64,000 bases of DNA from the NCBI GenBank assembly GCA_038744785.1, contig JBCDLX010000012.1, positions 74,720 through 138,719 of the forward strand. The letters run 5' to 3'. Below the pieces are notes generated by a model, which searched no databases, was not told the DNA's origin, and saw nothing but the letters and a program-made list of their open reading frames with translations. A program made the translations under genes and the position numbers. Numbering within the stretch: position 1 is the stretch's first letter; the number at the start of each line of letters is the position of its first letter. The stretch comes from Ovoidimarina sp038744785 (GTDB lineage: Bacteria > Pseudomonadota > Alphaproteobacteria > Rhodobacterales > Rhodobacteraceae). This document shows, one piece after another, positions 26,217 through 35,430 of the stretch.

Positions 26217-26999
26217 ATGCAGCCGCCAAGTATGTTCGACTGCAAAACTAGTAATATTAGTAAAGGGGGAAAGGCGTTGTCGGTATCTCATGGAAAAGCC
26301 GCACCATTTCTTACATCAATTTTTTGCCTCTGTCTTTTGTGGTCGCCCGTTTCGGCATCCACATTGATTTACGGAATTATCGACGCCACTTTGGGAGAGT
26401 TTGATCGGGCGGGTTTTGTTCCGGACAATCAACAAGACTTTTACGGTGCTTCGATCTCAGGGACATTCATAGCCGATCCAAGTGACAACTACCTGTTCCT
26501 CAGCCAAAACCTTTATAGGTTTGTCGAGTATGATATTACCGTGACGACGCGGACGACATCCTTTTTGTTTACTGAGGATAACGAGACAACAGATATCTCG
26601 GCTTTATCTGAGTCTTTCCTAGGCGCGGCGGGCGGTTCCATAAACATCTTCTTTAACCAGCCAGAAGGTGCGGCTGCGCCCTTTTCAGGCACCGGAGATC
26701 TTCTGTTCACCCTCGCGTATCCGGAGCGGATAAACGGACCGGCCGATGCCGCCGCGCAATTGTCGTCTCCCGTTGTTCTCAATGCGCCGGGCGTAGGGGG
26801 TGAAATGGGACGCCTTCGGTGGGGTCCAACACCCGCCCTTCAACTGACGGACGCGAAAGTTACGCTCAGTTCAACTCCGCCAAGTGATGAACCGCCCGTA
26901 CCCGCCGTGCCGCTTCCCGCGGGGGCATGGCTGTTGATTGGTGGGCTCTGTTCTATCGTTGCAGTGCGCAAGAGGCGGATTACAGCACCACCGTATTGA
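26217..26999 (+). CDS. VPLPA-CTERM sorting-domain surface protein
   Basis: 260 aa if ATG 26217 is used; a TTG at 26277 after GGGGGAAAGG would give 240 aa and a cleaner signal peptide (TSIFCLCLLWSPVSAS). The middle is a non-conserved, acidic, beta-rich region. The C-terminus is a tripartite sorting tail: VPLPAGAWLLIGGL, a short helix, then RKRR. VPLPA-CTERM is the Rhodobacterales variant of PEP-CTERM, processed by an exosortase. No exosortase gene is nearby. The gene directly follows the LuxR solo, which may control it (inference). Confidence 0.8.
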   Translation: MQPPSMFDCKTSNISKGGKALSVSHGKAAPFLTSIFCLCLLWSPVSASTLIYGIIDATLGEFDRAGFVPDNQQDFYGASISGTFIADPSDNYLFLSQNLYRFVEYDITVTTRTTSFLFTEDNETTDISALSESFLGAAGGSINIFFNQPEGAAAPFSGTGDLLFTLAYPERINGPADAAAQLSSPVVLNAPGVGGEMGRLRWGPTPALQLTDAKVTLSSTPPSDEPPVPAVPLPAGAWLLIGGLCSIVAVRKRRITAPPY

Positions 27000-27542
27000 T
27001 GGCGATTGAGGAGCTAACAGTGTCTGAATGGTGATCTGTGCGTTCTTCATGCGCCCGACAATCTCGCCAAGATCGAGGCAGCATTTGTTTGCTCGGAAAC
27101 ACTCGGTAAGTGTTTCAATGCTTGCCATGAGTATGTCGGCTTAGTTCACAGAACTGACCTCCGAAACTCGGTGAGCTAAAGAAGCGCGTCGAACGCCAGA
27201 TTGGCGAGCGGTACCGCAGCATCCCCAACCGTGCTGGATGTCGGTTAAGGGCCGCCCTTGAGAGCGACCCAGGATTTCAGACTTCGATGGCCTCTGCAAT
27301 TGCAAGACCATACACCAGCTCGACGCCGAGATGACTCACCGTACCGTCCACCTTGGTAAGGCCCTGCAGAAGCTGAACGGCGTGAAGATTGCGGTCCTTC
27401 TTTCAAGCGGGACGAACCGCGCGAATGGCAGTTAGGTTTGGTGTTTTCATGACTGATCCTACGATCCGCCATGCCCTCCCAAGCGGCAACCCGACATTGC
27501 CGGTTTGACTTTATCATGACCGCTCGAGCGACCAGTCGAGAC
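27000..27542. other. 543-base intergenic stretch with a recombinase remnant
   Basis: Apart from the tyrosine-recombinase tail at 27277-27420, nothing is recognisable. An 85-codon minus-strand frame (26871-27128) overlaps the VPLPA-CTERM gene and has no family match that I know. No terminator or tRNA is visible. Confidence 0.45.
27277..27420 (-). pseudogene. Tyrosine site-specific recombinase, C-terminal remnant
   Basis: Read on the minus strand, the frame gives RNLHAVQLLQGLTKVDGTV, then SHLGVEL and GLAIAEAIEV before TGA at 27277-27279. This matches the C-terminal helix of a family of site-specific integrases that typically reads NLRAVQLLLGHTK, then a T-V-R-YLGV motif. The arginine of the last motif and the catalytic tyrosine are changed (SHLGV for RYLGV). 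An in-frame stop lies just upstream, before KKDRNL. It is clearly dead. Confidence 0.65.
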
Positions 27543-28193
27543 TTACGCTCTACAGCGCATCCAGCGCATACATGCCGCTGCGCACTCGACCGGATCTATA
27601 ACAATGATTGATAGCTCCTTTCTGACCGTTTCGATGACTTCGACCATGCCGGCACAGCCTAGTATGATAGCTGAGACGCCATCATCCTGTTCGGCTCGCA
27701 TGGCCTCTTTGGCAACGACAGTCCCCGCATGGTCGGTGTTTGTCTCGAGCTCTAGGACAGGAATTTCGGCGGCACGGACGCTCGAGATCAAATGCCCCAA
27801 ACCTTGCCGTTCGATATTGTGGTGAATGATCGGTGCTGACACCGAGAGCGTCGTGACGACGCTGAAACGCCAATTCCTAAGTGCGGCATAATGATAGGAC
27901 GCTTGACCAATGCCAATCACGGGGCAAGCTGCAAGCTCTGCGGCTTCTTCCAAAGCCGTATCATCAAAGCATCCAATAATGATCCCGTCCACACCTTGAC
28001 GCGATGCCTTTTCGATCAGTCTGAGCAGAGGCCCACGCGCGGTTTCGCCATCTACCGCACCTTGAATGGCGGCCGGTCCGTCATGGGAGGTCCAGCCCTC
28101 AAACTCCAAGTCTGGAGCCGATCGGCAAGCTTGGGCATGCATCGCATCGGTCATCGACGCCGTACTGTTAGGATTGATGATGATGATCGCCAT
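27543..28193 (-). CDS. Aspartate/glutamate/hydantoin racemase family protein
   Basis: 216 aa from ATG 28193, overlapping the permease stop by one base. The two catalytic cysteines of the fold are present, in IIIGCFDDTALEEA (near residue 73) and AIILGCAGMVEVIE (near residue 178). The start AIIIINPNSTASMTD is typical of the hydantoin and allantoin racemase branch. It is the terminal gene of a polyamine-type ABC importer operon. It may racemise the imported substrate or a product; hydantoins, allantoin or related ureido compounds are guesses. Confidence 0.85.
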   Translation of the reverse strand: MAIIIINPNSTASMTDAMHAQACRSAPDLEFEGWTSHDGPAAIQGAVDGETARGPLLRLIEKASRQGVDGIIIGCFDDTALEEAAELAACPVIGIGQASYHYAALRNWRFSVVTTLSVSAPIIHHNIERQGLGHLISSVRAAEIPVLELETNTDHAGTVVAKEAMRAEQDDGVSAIILGCAGMVEVIETVRKELSIIVIDPVECAAACMRWMRCRA

Positions 28194-29032
28194 CAGACCA
28201 TGCCTTGGCCAGCATCTGAACTCTGTCGAGCGCGGCGTCGGTTTATCAGCCAGACTACCAGAAGGAACACGCAGATCACGATCAGAGAAAACACCGTGGT
28301 CAACGTGCCCAAGGCAAAAAGGACGGGCGTGGTGACGTTGGTTGTCATCCCAAAGATCTCGAGTGGAAGGGTGTTGTAGCTTCCGGACGTCAGCAGGGTG
28401 CGCGCGAATTCGTCGTAGCTGAGCGTGAAGCCAAATAGGGCTACGCCGATCAGCGACGGCGCAATGATGGGCAAAACCACGTGTCGAATCACCTGCCACG
28501 GGCTGGCACCGAGATCCCGGGCCGCTTCCTCATAGGAGCGGTCAAAGCGGTTGAAGACCGCGAACATAATGAGCAAACCGAAGGGCAGCGTCCAAGTCAA
28601 TTGGGCGCCGAAGCCGGAGGTCGACCAATGCACCGACAGCCCGGACTGCGACCAGATGAGGCCCACGCCAAGCGAGATCAGGATCGACGGGATCACCAGA
28701 GACGTGATGATGAGGTAGAACAGGATGGTCGATCCGGCAAAGCGGCGGCGGAACGCAAGACCGCCCATCACCGACACGACGACCGTGGCAACCATGACCA
28801 TCAAGCCGAGGACAAAAGACCGGGCGAATGATCCCCAGATGTCGCCTACGGCCTGTTGTTCGAAGAGGTCGCGGAACCAGTGTAGGGAGACCCCGCGCAT
28901 CGGGAAGGTTAGTCCCCCGCCCGCCCCCTGAAACGACAGGATGCCGATAGTCAGGGTTGGACCATACAGGAAAATCAGGAACAGGATGAAGAAAGCCGTA
29001 AGCGCGTAGAAGGATTTTGGACGCGGTTCCAT
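28193..29032 (-). CDS. ABC transporter permease, PotC-like
   Basis: 279 aa from ATG 29032, eight bases after AGGAG; a GTG at 29038 overlapping the upstream stop is an alternative. Six hydrophobic helices are visible, with an EAA loop near YEEAARDLGASPWQVIRHVV. It pairs with the PotB-like permease encoded just before it. Confidence 0.87.
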   Translation of the reverse strand: MEPRPKSFYALTAFFILFLIFLYGPTLTIGILSFQGAGGGLTFPMRGVSLHWFRDLFEQQAVGDIWGSFARSFVLGLMVMVATVVVSVMGGLAFRRRFAGSTILFYLIITSLVIPSILISLGVGLIWSQSGLSVHWSTSGFGAQLTWTLPFGLLIMFAVFNRFDRSYEEAARDLGASPWQVIRHVVLPIIAPSLIGVALFGFTLSYDEFARTLLTSGSYNTLPLEIFGMTTNVTTPVLFALGTLTTVFSLIVICVFLLVVWLINRRRARQSSDAGQGMV

Positions 29033-29034
29033 GA

Positions 29035-29886
29035 TCACAGCTCCTTCCGGATGTCGACGAACCGCAACATTGTGCCGATCAGCAGAAGGACGGTGACAAG
29101 AAGGATGACGGCTGTTGCAGAGGCCGACGGGTATTGCAACAGCGCGATGTCATTCTGGATCAGGCGGCCCATGTTTGCCGACTGGCTGCCGGACATAAAA
29201 CGCACGGTGATGAAATCGCCCATGACGAGGGCCATCACGAAGATTGTGCCGATCATGATCCCCGGTTTGGTCAACGGCACGATCACATGCCACAATGTCT
29301 GCCAGCCTGTCGCGCCCGCGTCTGCGGCGGCCTCGATCAGGGATTTGTCGATCCGCATCATAGTGTTGAAGACCGGGACGACCATGAAAAGCGTGTAGAG
29401 ATGCACGAATGCAAGGATGACGCTGAAATCACTGAACAGTAACCATTCGACCGGCTCGTCGATCAAGCCCATGGAGATGAGGGTCGAATTGGCGATCCCG
29501 TTGCGACCCAAGAACGGAATCCATGAAATCATGCGGATGATGTTCGAGGTCAGGAACGGGATCGTGCAGAGCAGGAAGAACGCGATTTGCCATGTCAGGC
29601 TTCGAATGTGGAAAGCGAGGTAGTAGGCAACAGTGAATCCGATCAACAGCGTGAACACCCAGGTGATCGCTGCGTATTTGAGCGTGTTGAAGAAGACGCG
29701 ATACGTCACGTCTGAAGTCAGCAGGAACGCGTAATTGTCGAACTGGAACGCTGGGTAGATCGACCACTCCGTCGCGCCCCAGAAGCTAACAACCAAGATC
29801 ATCGCAATCGGGGCGACCAGAAACACCGTTAGCACAAGCGACAGGGGCGACGCCAAAAGCCAGCCTATGACCGAATTGTTCCGCAC
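29035..29886 (-). CDS. ABC transporter permease, PotB-like
   Basis: 283 aa from a GTG at 29886 after GAGGCAGG. Six membrane helices are visible; the first is IGWLLASPLSLVLTVFLV. An EAA loop lies near IEAAADAGATGWQTLWHVIV. It forms the channel with the PotC-like protein. Confidence 0.87.
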   Translation of the reverse strand: MRNNSVIGWLLASPLSLVLTVFLVAPIAMILVVSFWGATEWSIYPAFQFDNYAFLLTSDVTYRVFFNTLKYAAITWVFTLLIGFTVAYYLAFHIRSLTWQIAFFLLCTIPFLTSNIIRMISWIPFLGRNGIANSTLISMGLIDEPVEWLLFSDFSVILAFVHLYTLFMVVPVFNTMMRIDKSLIEAAADAGATGWQTLWHVIVPLTKPGIMIGTIFVMALVMGDFITVRFMSGSQSANMGRLIQNDIALLQYPSASATAVILLVTVLLLIGTMLRFVDIRKEL

Positions 29887-29958
29887 GCCTGCCTCGAGTG
29901 TTCTTGGACTGCTGAAAGGTAGGGGGCCGGAGAGCGCGCGCCCTCCGGCGTATATCGC

Positions 29959-31233
29959 TTAGGCTGCGATGAACTCGTTCCACTTGCGGACCATGTATTG
30001 GTTCTCATCCATTACGGCGTTCCAGCAGGCCACGGCCCCCATCCGGTCGTAGAAGGAGCCACCGTCACGCACGGCGCCGGCATTCTCCATCACGTCACCG
30101 AACGGGTTCGTGATATCGCCCTGGGCTTCCTTGCCTTCGAACCAGAAGCCCCATTCGTCTTCGGACATAAAGTTCTTGGAGGTTTCCGGCACGGCGGAGT
30201 AGTAGCCCTGACGCATCAGGAAGCCGCCAACCCAACCGCTGAGATACCAGTTGATGTATTCGTAGGCGGCATCCAGCTCTATCCCCGATAGGGACGCTGA
30301 CAGGCCAATGCCGCCACCCCAGGACCGGTAGCCTTCTTCCAGCGGCTGGTACACGCAGGGGATGCCCTGAGAGCGGACCGCGGTGATTGCTGGCGACCAC
30401 ATCGATTGGATTACAACCTCGCCCGAGGCCATGAGGTTCACCGACTCGTCAAACGACTTCCAGAAGGCCCGGAACTGGCCATTCTTCTTGGCTTCGGTGA
30501 AGATACCTAGCGTCAGGTCGATCTCTTCCCTAGTCATGTTGCCCTTGTCCGGATAGGTGTATTCGCCCATCGACTCTACGACCATCGCCATGTCCATGAT
30601 CCCGATGGAAGAGATGTCGAGGATCGACGCCTTGCCCTTGAATTCCGGGTTCAAAAGCTCCGACCAGTTGCTGATCGGGCGGCCGATCAGGTCGGGGCGG
30701 ATGCCCAGCGTGTCGGCGTTGTAGATGGTCGGGATCAGAGTCATGTAGCCCGATTCCTCGTCCACAAAGTCCGTCCCATTCACACCAGAGGTGAAGCCCA
30801 CGGTGTGCGGCGCAGTACCTTGGGCAATCACGCTTTCGGGGGTCAGTTTCCCGTTGCGGAAAATGCCGACGATCTTGTCGTAATTGTCAATCTTGGACGT
30901 ATCCATCGCCTGCAGATTGCCAGTGGGCCAAACCTTCTTGCAGATCCAGTACTCGATATCCGCGATGTCGAAGCTGTCGGGCTGGGTCGCGGCGCGCTGT
31001 GTCACGCTGTCGGAATCAAGCGCCGTCATCTCAAGCGTAAAGCCAAGGTCGTCCTTGACCTTTTTTGCCACCTCATTGAGGTTAGACACCCCGGTGCCAA
31101 ACTGGCGCAAGGTGATGTTTTTCGTCTCTTGTCCCCATACCATTGGAGCCGGAAGCGCGGCGGCCGCCACTGCCGCGCCACCCGTCTTCAAAAGCGAGCG
31201 ACGCGAGTATCGTACTTTCGAAATTGTCGTCAT
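29959..31233 (-). CDS. ABC transporter substrate-binding protein, PotD/PotF-like, Tat-exported
   Basis: 424 aa, longer than typical PotD (about 350). The twin-arginine signal at residues 9-35 (YSRRSLLKTGGAAVAAAALP) is cut near MVWGQ. The body has type-2 periplasmic binding-protein features such as a GYMTLIPTIYNADTLGIRPD hinge and EYINWYLSGWVGGFLMRQGY near the C-terminus. It precedes the two permeases and follows the ATPase, completing a classic importer. The ligand is not deducible. Confidence 0.82.
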   Translation of the reverse strand: MTTISKVRYSRRSLLKTGGAAVAAAALPAPMVWGQETKNITLRQFGTGVSNLNEVAKKVKDDLGFTLEMTALDSDSVTQRAATQPDSFDIADIEYWICKKVWPTGNLQAMDTSKIDNYDKIVGIFRNGKLTPESVIAQGTAPHTVGFTSGVNGTDFVDEESGYMTLIPTIYNADTLGIRPDLIGRPISNWSELLNPEFKGKASILDISSIGIMDMAMVVESMGEYTYPDKGNMTREEIDLTLGIFTEAKKNGQFRAFWKSFDESVNLMASGEVVIQSMWSPAITAVRSQGIPCVYQPLEEGYRSWGGGIGLSASLSGIELDAAYEYINWYLSGWVGGFLMRQGYYSAVPETSKNFMSEDEWGFWFEGKEAQGDITNPFGDVMENAGAVRDGGSFYDRMGAVACWNAVMDENQYMVRKWNEFIAA

Positions 31234-31261
31234 GGTTCGTCCTCTTCTGTTGAAGGTCTCT

Positions 31262-32242
31262 TTATCCGGCCAGGGCGTGCGCAGCCTCAGCCTCCCAGTC
31301 GAGGCCGATGGCCTCGCCCAGCTCTTTCGGATTGCCGAAGAATTCCGTGTCCGTCAGCAGTGCAGTCACCTCCTGCTCACCGGGAACGGTGGCGGTGAGC
31401 GCGACATGCGTGCCTTGGTATTCGATATTCGTGATGGTGCCGGGCAGTTTTGCTCCGTAGGTGGCCAATTGCATTGCATCGGATCGCACGGCGACCAGTC
31501 CCTCGGGCATCGATACAACGTTGTGCGATCCTAGGAAGCGCGCGACGAAAGCTGTCTTGGGCGCGTTGAATACGTCACGTGTCTTGCCTGCCTGTTCGAT
31601 CCTTGCGTCGTTCATGACGACAATCTCGTCCGCCAGTGCGAGGGCCTCGTCCTGCCCATGCGTCACGTGGACAAACGTAATACCCAGTTCGCGCTGAAGC
31701 TTTTTCAGCTCCGCGCGCATCCTGATCCGAAGAAACGGATCCAAAGCCGACAAGGGTTCGTCCAAAAGCAGGACATCCGGCTTTGTGATAAGCGCCCGCG
31801 CCAGGGCAGCGCGTTGTTGCTGTCCGCCCGAAAGCTGTGCGGGAAGCCTGTCAGCCAAAGCGGCCATGTCGACCAGTTCGAGCATCTCGCCCGCCTGGCC
31901 ATAACGTGTCGCCGCGTCGACACCCGCCATCTTAAGGCTGAAAGCGACGTTGTCGCGCACGCTCAGATGCGGGAATAGTGCGTAGCTCTGGAACATCATC
32001 GCGGTTCCGCGCTTGGCCGGCGGCAAATTGGAAATGTCGCGACTACCAATCGTTACCGAACCGTCTGAAACACTTTCATGGCCCGCGATCATCCGAAGGG
32101 TCGATGATTTCCCGCACCCCGATGGTCCAAGAAGGCAGGCATATGTCCCGGTGCTGAAGTGATAGCTGATCGCGTCTACGGCGACTGTGTCCCCATAACG
32201 TTTTGTAAGGCTGATCAGTTCCAGATCCAACTTTTGGTTCAT
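31262..32242 (-). CDS. ABC transporter ATPase, PotA-like
   Basis: 326 aa from ATG 32242, the first gene of the importer operon. It shows Walker A GPSGCGKSSTLR, signature LSGGQQQRAALARAL, Walker B VLLLDEPLSALDPF and the switch His in HVTHGQDEALA. A C-terminal TOBE-like region follows from about residue 240. The upstream 223-base gap, shared with the divergent GntR gene, holds a candidate operator. Confidence 0.92.
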   Translation of the reverse strand: MNQKLDLELISLTKRYGDTVAVDAISYHFSTGTYACLLGPSGCGKSSTLRMIAGHESVSDGSVTIGSRDISNLPPAKRGTAMMFQSYALFPHLSVRDNVAFSLKMAGVDAATRYGQAGEMLELVDMAALADRLPAQLSGGQQQRAALARALITKPDVLLLDEPLSALDPFLRIRMRAELKKLQRELGITFVHVTHGQDEALALADEIVVMNDARIEQAGKTRDVFNAPKTAFVARFLGSHNVVSMPEGLVAVRSDAMQLATYGAKLPGTITNIEYQGTHVALTATVPGEQEVTALLTDTEFFGNPKELGEAIGLDWEAEAAHALAG

Positions 32243-32383
32243 GCTATCCCCACAGAAGATAACCTCAAGCTGGTCCGTGGCCGTTACCCCGGGCAAGGTG
32301 AAAACTAATTGGCGGGGTCAGAGAATGCCGTACTGCCCGGATCAAAACAGTTCGGGGGAGTATTGTGCAAATTTTAAGCGGAT

Positions 32384-32395
32384 ATTGTATACGAT
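32384..32395. promoter_or_regulatory. Candidate GntR operator ATTGTATACGAT
   Basis: AT-n-GTATAC-n-AT is a near-perfect palindrome in the divergent gap between the PotA-like ATPase and the GntR gene. GTATAC-centred sites are common for FCD-type GntR regulators. It lies 71 bases upstream of the GntR start, so control of both units is plausible. Confidence 0.4.
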
Positions 32396-32465
32396 CCCAT
32401 TCCGATTTGTGTGAAGGATTGAGTTCCAGCGTCTGCTGTGCAGGTTGATGTGGAGGAGGTGCCGT

Positions 32466-33155
32466 ATGACAGCGATGGCGGAAACAAGACCGGTGCCCGC
32501 GACTGCGATTGCCGATCAATTGACCGAAGCGATCCACGAACATCGGTTGCAACCTGGGGCCAAGCTGCGGGAGGATGAGGTGTGCGAGATCTTTGGCGTC
32601 AGCCGCACCATTGTCCGCCAGGCGCTTCGTTCTTTGGAATTTGAAGGTCTGCTGACCATCGAGAAGAACCGTGGTGCCTTTGTTTCCAAGCCGACGCTTA
32701 AAGAAGCACACGAGGTTTTTCAGGCACGCGCCCTGCTTGAGCCGACCACAGCGCGCGCTGCCGCAGAACGTGCAAGCAACGCCGATGTCGCGCTGCTGGA
32801 ACAACACATCCAGGCAGAACACGTCGCGCTGGACAGCGATGAGCCCGGCCTTGCTTTGAAGCTCTCCGGCGACTTCCATTTGGAGATCGCCCGCATTGCC
32901 GACCAACACACAATCGAACAGTTTCTGCGGCAGCTCATTTCACGCTCATCGCTAGTCATCGCGCTTTATTGGCGGCGGCGAAACGCCCTCTGCGAAAGCA
33001 ATGCGCATCACGCCCTTCTGGATTCGCTTCGCAATCGCGATGGCGCGAGTGCCGAAGAGCTGATGAAAGGGCATTTGCTCGATATCTACTCCCAGCTCGA
33101 CCTGCGGGAGCGTGAGGATGGCGGGACCTCGCTTCGTGATGCACTGAAGCGATGA
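32466..33155 (+). CDS. GntR-family transcriptional regulator (FCD type)
   Basis: 229 aa from ATG 32466, six bases after GGAGGAGG. The winged helix-turn-helix spans about residues 12-70 (AIADQLTEAIHEHRLQPGAK, LREDEVCEIFGVSRTIVRQA). The FCD all-helical effector domain follows from about residue 75, with metal-ligand-like residues in DFHLEIARIADQ and NAHHALLDSL. It is divergent from the importer and translationally coupled (ATGA) to the acetyltransferase. Confidence 0.9.
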   Translation: MTAMAETRPVPATAIADQLTEAIHEHRLQPGAKLREDEVCEIFGVSRTIVRQALRSLEFEGLLTIEKNRGAFVSKPTLKEAHEVFQARALLEPTTARAAAERASNADVALLEQHIQAEHVALDSDEPGLALKLSGDFHLEIARIADQHTIEQFLRQLISRSSLVIALYWRRRNALCESNAHHALLDSLRNRDGASAEELMKGHLLDIYSQLDLREREDGGTSLRDALKR

Positions 33156-33982
33156 CGAAGTGCCGCAATGCGACTAGGGCTGAGCTTGAGCAGATCCTGG
33201 ATTGGGCCGCAGAAGAAGGCTGGAACCCCGGTCTGGATGACGCCGAAGCGTTCTACGCAGCGGACCCCAACGGGTTCTATGTGGCGGTCGACGAAGCTGA
33301 TCGGCCGATTGCATCCATTTCCGTAGTCAATCACACGCCGGATTTCGCCTTCCTCGGGCTCTACATCGTCAAGCCAGAATTCCGCGGCCAAGGAATTGGT
33401 CTTTCGCTGTGGACCCATGCCCTCAAACATGCGGACAGTCGAACTATCGGACTTGATGGTGTTGAGGCGCAGCAGGCCAATTATCGTGTTTCAGGATTTG
33501 TCTCTGCAGGTGGAACAACAAGGTTCATGGGCAGCCTGGCCGGTCAGCGACAGACCAACATACGTGAAGCCGCGCCCCATGACCTATTGCGGCTGATTGA
33601 AATGGAGGGGAACGCGTCCGGTGTCGTTAAGCCGGACTATCTGGTGGAATGGCTCTCGGAGTCGCCCAAGCGCAAGACCATTACTCTTGAAACGTCTCAG
33701 CCAATGGGCGGCTTTGCCACGATCCGCGCGTGCCGTTCCGGGGCAAAGATTGGCCCAATTGTCGCGACCGATGCCGAGACCGCGTTCAATCTGACTGCGC
33801 ATGCCGCCACACTGTTCGATGGCCCATTGACAATTGATGTCCCGGACTCTGCAGATGGAATGAAAAACCTTTGCGAGCAGATGGGCTTCGAACCAGGTTT
33901 CAGAACCGCACGCATGTACCGAGGCGAGCCCCCGAATTCCGACGCCAATATGTTTGCGGTTTCAAGTTTGGAGTTGGGATAG
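33152..33982 (+). CDS. GNAT-family N-acetyltransferase with C-terminal GNAT-like domain
   Basis: 276 aa. The N-terminal GNAT domain covers about residues 1-135, with the acetyl-CoA loop VKPEFRGQGIGLSLW near residues 73-87. A second, weaker GNAT-like domain follows, in the YitH-type two-domain arrangement. It overlaps the GntR stop, so both are one transcript. It may modify an imported amine or amino acid (inference from context). Confidence 0.82.
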   Translation: MTKCRNATRAELEQILDWAAEEGWNPGLDDAEAFYAADPNGFYVAVDEADRPIASISVVNHTPDFAFLGLYIVKPEFRGQGIGLSLWTHALKHADSRTIGLDGVEAQQANYRVSGFVSAGGTTRFMGSLAGQRQTNIREAAPHDLLRLIEMEGNASGVVKPDYLVEWLSESPKRKTITLETSQPMGGFATIRACRSGAKIGPIVATDAETAFNLTAHAATLFDGPLTIDVPDSADGMKNLCEQMGFEPGFRTARMYRGEPPNSDANMFAVSSLELG

Positions 33983-34254
33983 GCGACTTACTGGACCGAG
34001 CATGACCCAGTTTGGCAGCAGCAAGTAGCATAGTACTCGTTCAGCGGTGCTAAATCCTCAAGAAACGCGAACTTCCGATTCGAGCCGGAAGAAGACATTC
34101 ACGCCGAAACTGAGGTTCAGGAATCGCCGCTGTCCGCTTGGCGCCGCAGACTTGTTGGGGTCTCTGACGGATTCGGCCTGTTCGATACACTGCAACGGCA
34201 GCTTAGTTTACGAAACGCGCTCAGCGCCGTTGCCCTGACGCCACCAGGAGAGGA
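33983..34254. other. 272-base gap between convergent acetyltransferase and ackA-like genes
   Basis: No gene is supported. A weak CTTCCG/CGGAAG hairpin occurs at 34072-34091. A start-less open frame of about 240 bases (roughly 34050-34290, plus strand) has protein-like composition but no initiation codon, and it runs into ackA antisense. Confidence 0.4.
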
Positions 34255-35430
34255 CTATGAGCTCGCGAACCGCACAGCAGCCCTAGCAAGAATCATCTCT
34301 TCATTGGTGGGGATCACCATGACCCTAACTCGGCTCAATTCAGCTGAGATGACAGTCCTGCACTCGGCGTTTCGAGCCGGGTCGACCTCGATTCCGATCC
34401 ACTCCATCCCTTCGCATATACGCTGTCGTATCTCGGCAGAGTTTTCACCAATCCCACCAGTAAACACTAGAACGTCGACACCCTTAAGCGCCGCCGCCAG
34501 CGCCCCAAGCTCTCGCCTGATCCTGAATACGTAATAGTCGATTGCGCCCTGCGCCTCTGGCGTATCGGCGGCAAGCAGGGTTCGCATGTCGGACGAAAGT
34601 CCAGATAATCCATACAGTCCCGACTGGCGGTAAAGAACGTCCGCAATCTCATCCGCATTCATCCCCTCCTGCTGCAACATGTACAGCACGACGCCAGGAT
34701 CTAGCTGTCCGCTGCGTGTCCCCATTGGAAGACCATCAAGCGCGGAAAATCCCATGGAAGAAGCAACAGATCGACCGCCCAGGACAGCGCACATGGACGC
34801 GCCATTGCCAAGATGTGCAATGATCCCGCGGCCTTGATGGAGAAGCGGCGCAATACTGCGAAGCTTGCCGGAGACATAATCGTAGCTCAAGCCGTGAAAT
34901 CCGTACCGCCGGACACCTGCGTCGTAGTATCGCTTCGGAAGAGCGAATGTGTCGTTCACCCATGGATGCGTCCGGTGAAACGCTGTGTCAAAGCATGCCA
35001 CCTGCACTGCGCCCGGAAAGGCAAGTTGCGCCGCGCGAACGCCCGCTAGGCTGTATGTCTGGTGGAGAGGCGCGAATGGGACATATTGCTCTAGTGTATC
35101 AAGGACAGTTTCGTCAATCAGGATAGGCTTTGAGTAAACTGGTCCTCCGTGCACTACCCGGTGCCCGATCGCCCGTATATTAATCCCCGGCATCAGTTCC
35201 TGCTGCAAAGTCAGGAATGCCTTTATGGAGTCCGCGTGTGTCTTTGCGCCAACCAAGGCCCGATTGATCGTCTGACCGTCTGTGGCCTCGGCGATCAGAT
35301 GTGGGGCGTCTCCAATCCGCTCGACCTGCCCATGCCACTGGATTTGCGGGTCCCCCTCTCCGCTCAGCGCGTAGAATGCAAACTTGAGGGACGAAGAGCC
35401 AGCATTCAATGCCAGCACATGCTCAGACAC
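34255..35430 (-). CDS. ackA: Acetate/propionate kinase family protein
   Basis: 391 aa, typical for acetate kinase. It makes ATP from an acyl phosphate, or the reverse, in the cytoplasm. Family signatures are LALNAGSSSLKF at the start, GHRVVHGG near residue 90, CFDTAFH, RYGFHGLSYDYVSG, AHLGNGASMCAV and FTGGIGENS. It starts 8 bases inside the end of the MaoC/Pta gene, so the pair is coupled: the acyl-CoA to acyl-phosphate step is followed by substrate-level phosphorylation. It is the last gene of the fabI-led operon. Confidence 0.93.
   Translation of the reverse strand: MSEHVLALNAGSSSLKFAFYALSGEGDPQIQWHGQVERIGDAPHLIAEATDGQTINRALVGAKTHADSIKAFLTLQQELMPGINIRAIGHRVVHGGPVYSKPILIDETVLDTLEQYVPFAPLHQTYSLAGVRAAQLAFPGAVQVACFDTAFHRTHPWVNDTFALPKRYYDAGVRRYGFHGLSYDYVSGKLRSIAPLLHQGRGIIAHLGNGASMCAVLGGRSVASSMGFSALDGLPMGTRSGQLDPGVVLYMLQQEGMNADEIADVLYRQSGLYGLSGLSSDMRTLLAADTPEAQGAIDYYVFRIRRELGALAAALKGVDVLVFTGGIGENSAEIRQRICEGMEWIGIEVDPARNAECRTVISAELSRVRVMVIPTNEEMILARAAVRFASS

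Noticed and set aside
26871..27128. Minus-strand 85-codon frame overlapping the VPLPA-CTERM gene
   Set aside because: The overlapping plus-strand gene has a sorting signal and fits better; the small frame could not be matched to anything.
34047..34290. Plus-strand open stretch with protein-like composition between the acetyltransferase and ackA
   Set aside because: It has no start codon or ribosome site and its 3' part lies antisense inside ackA; I recognise no family.
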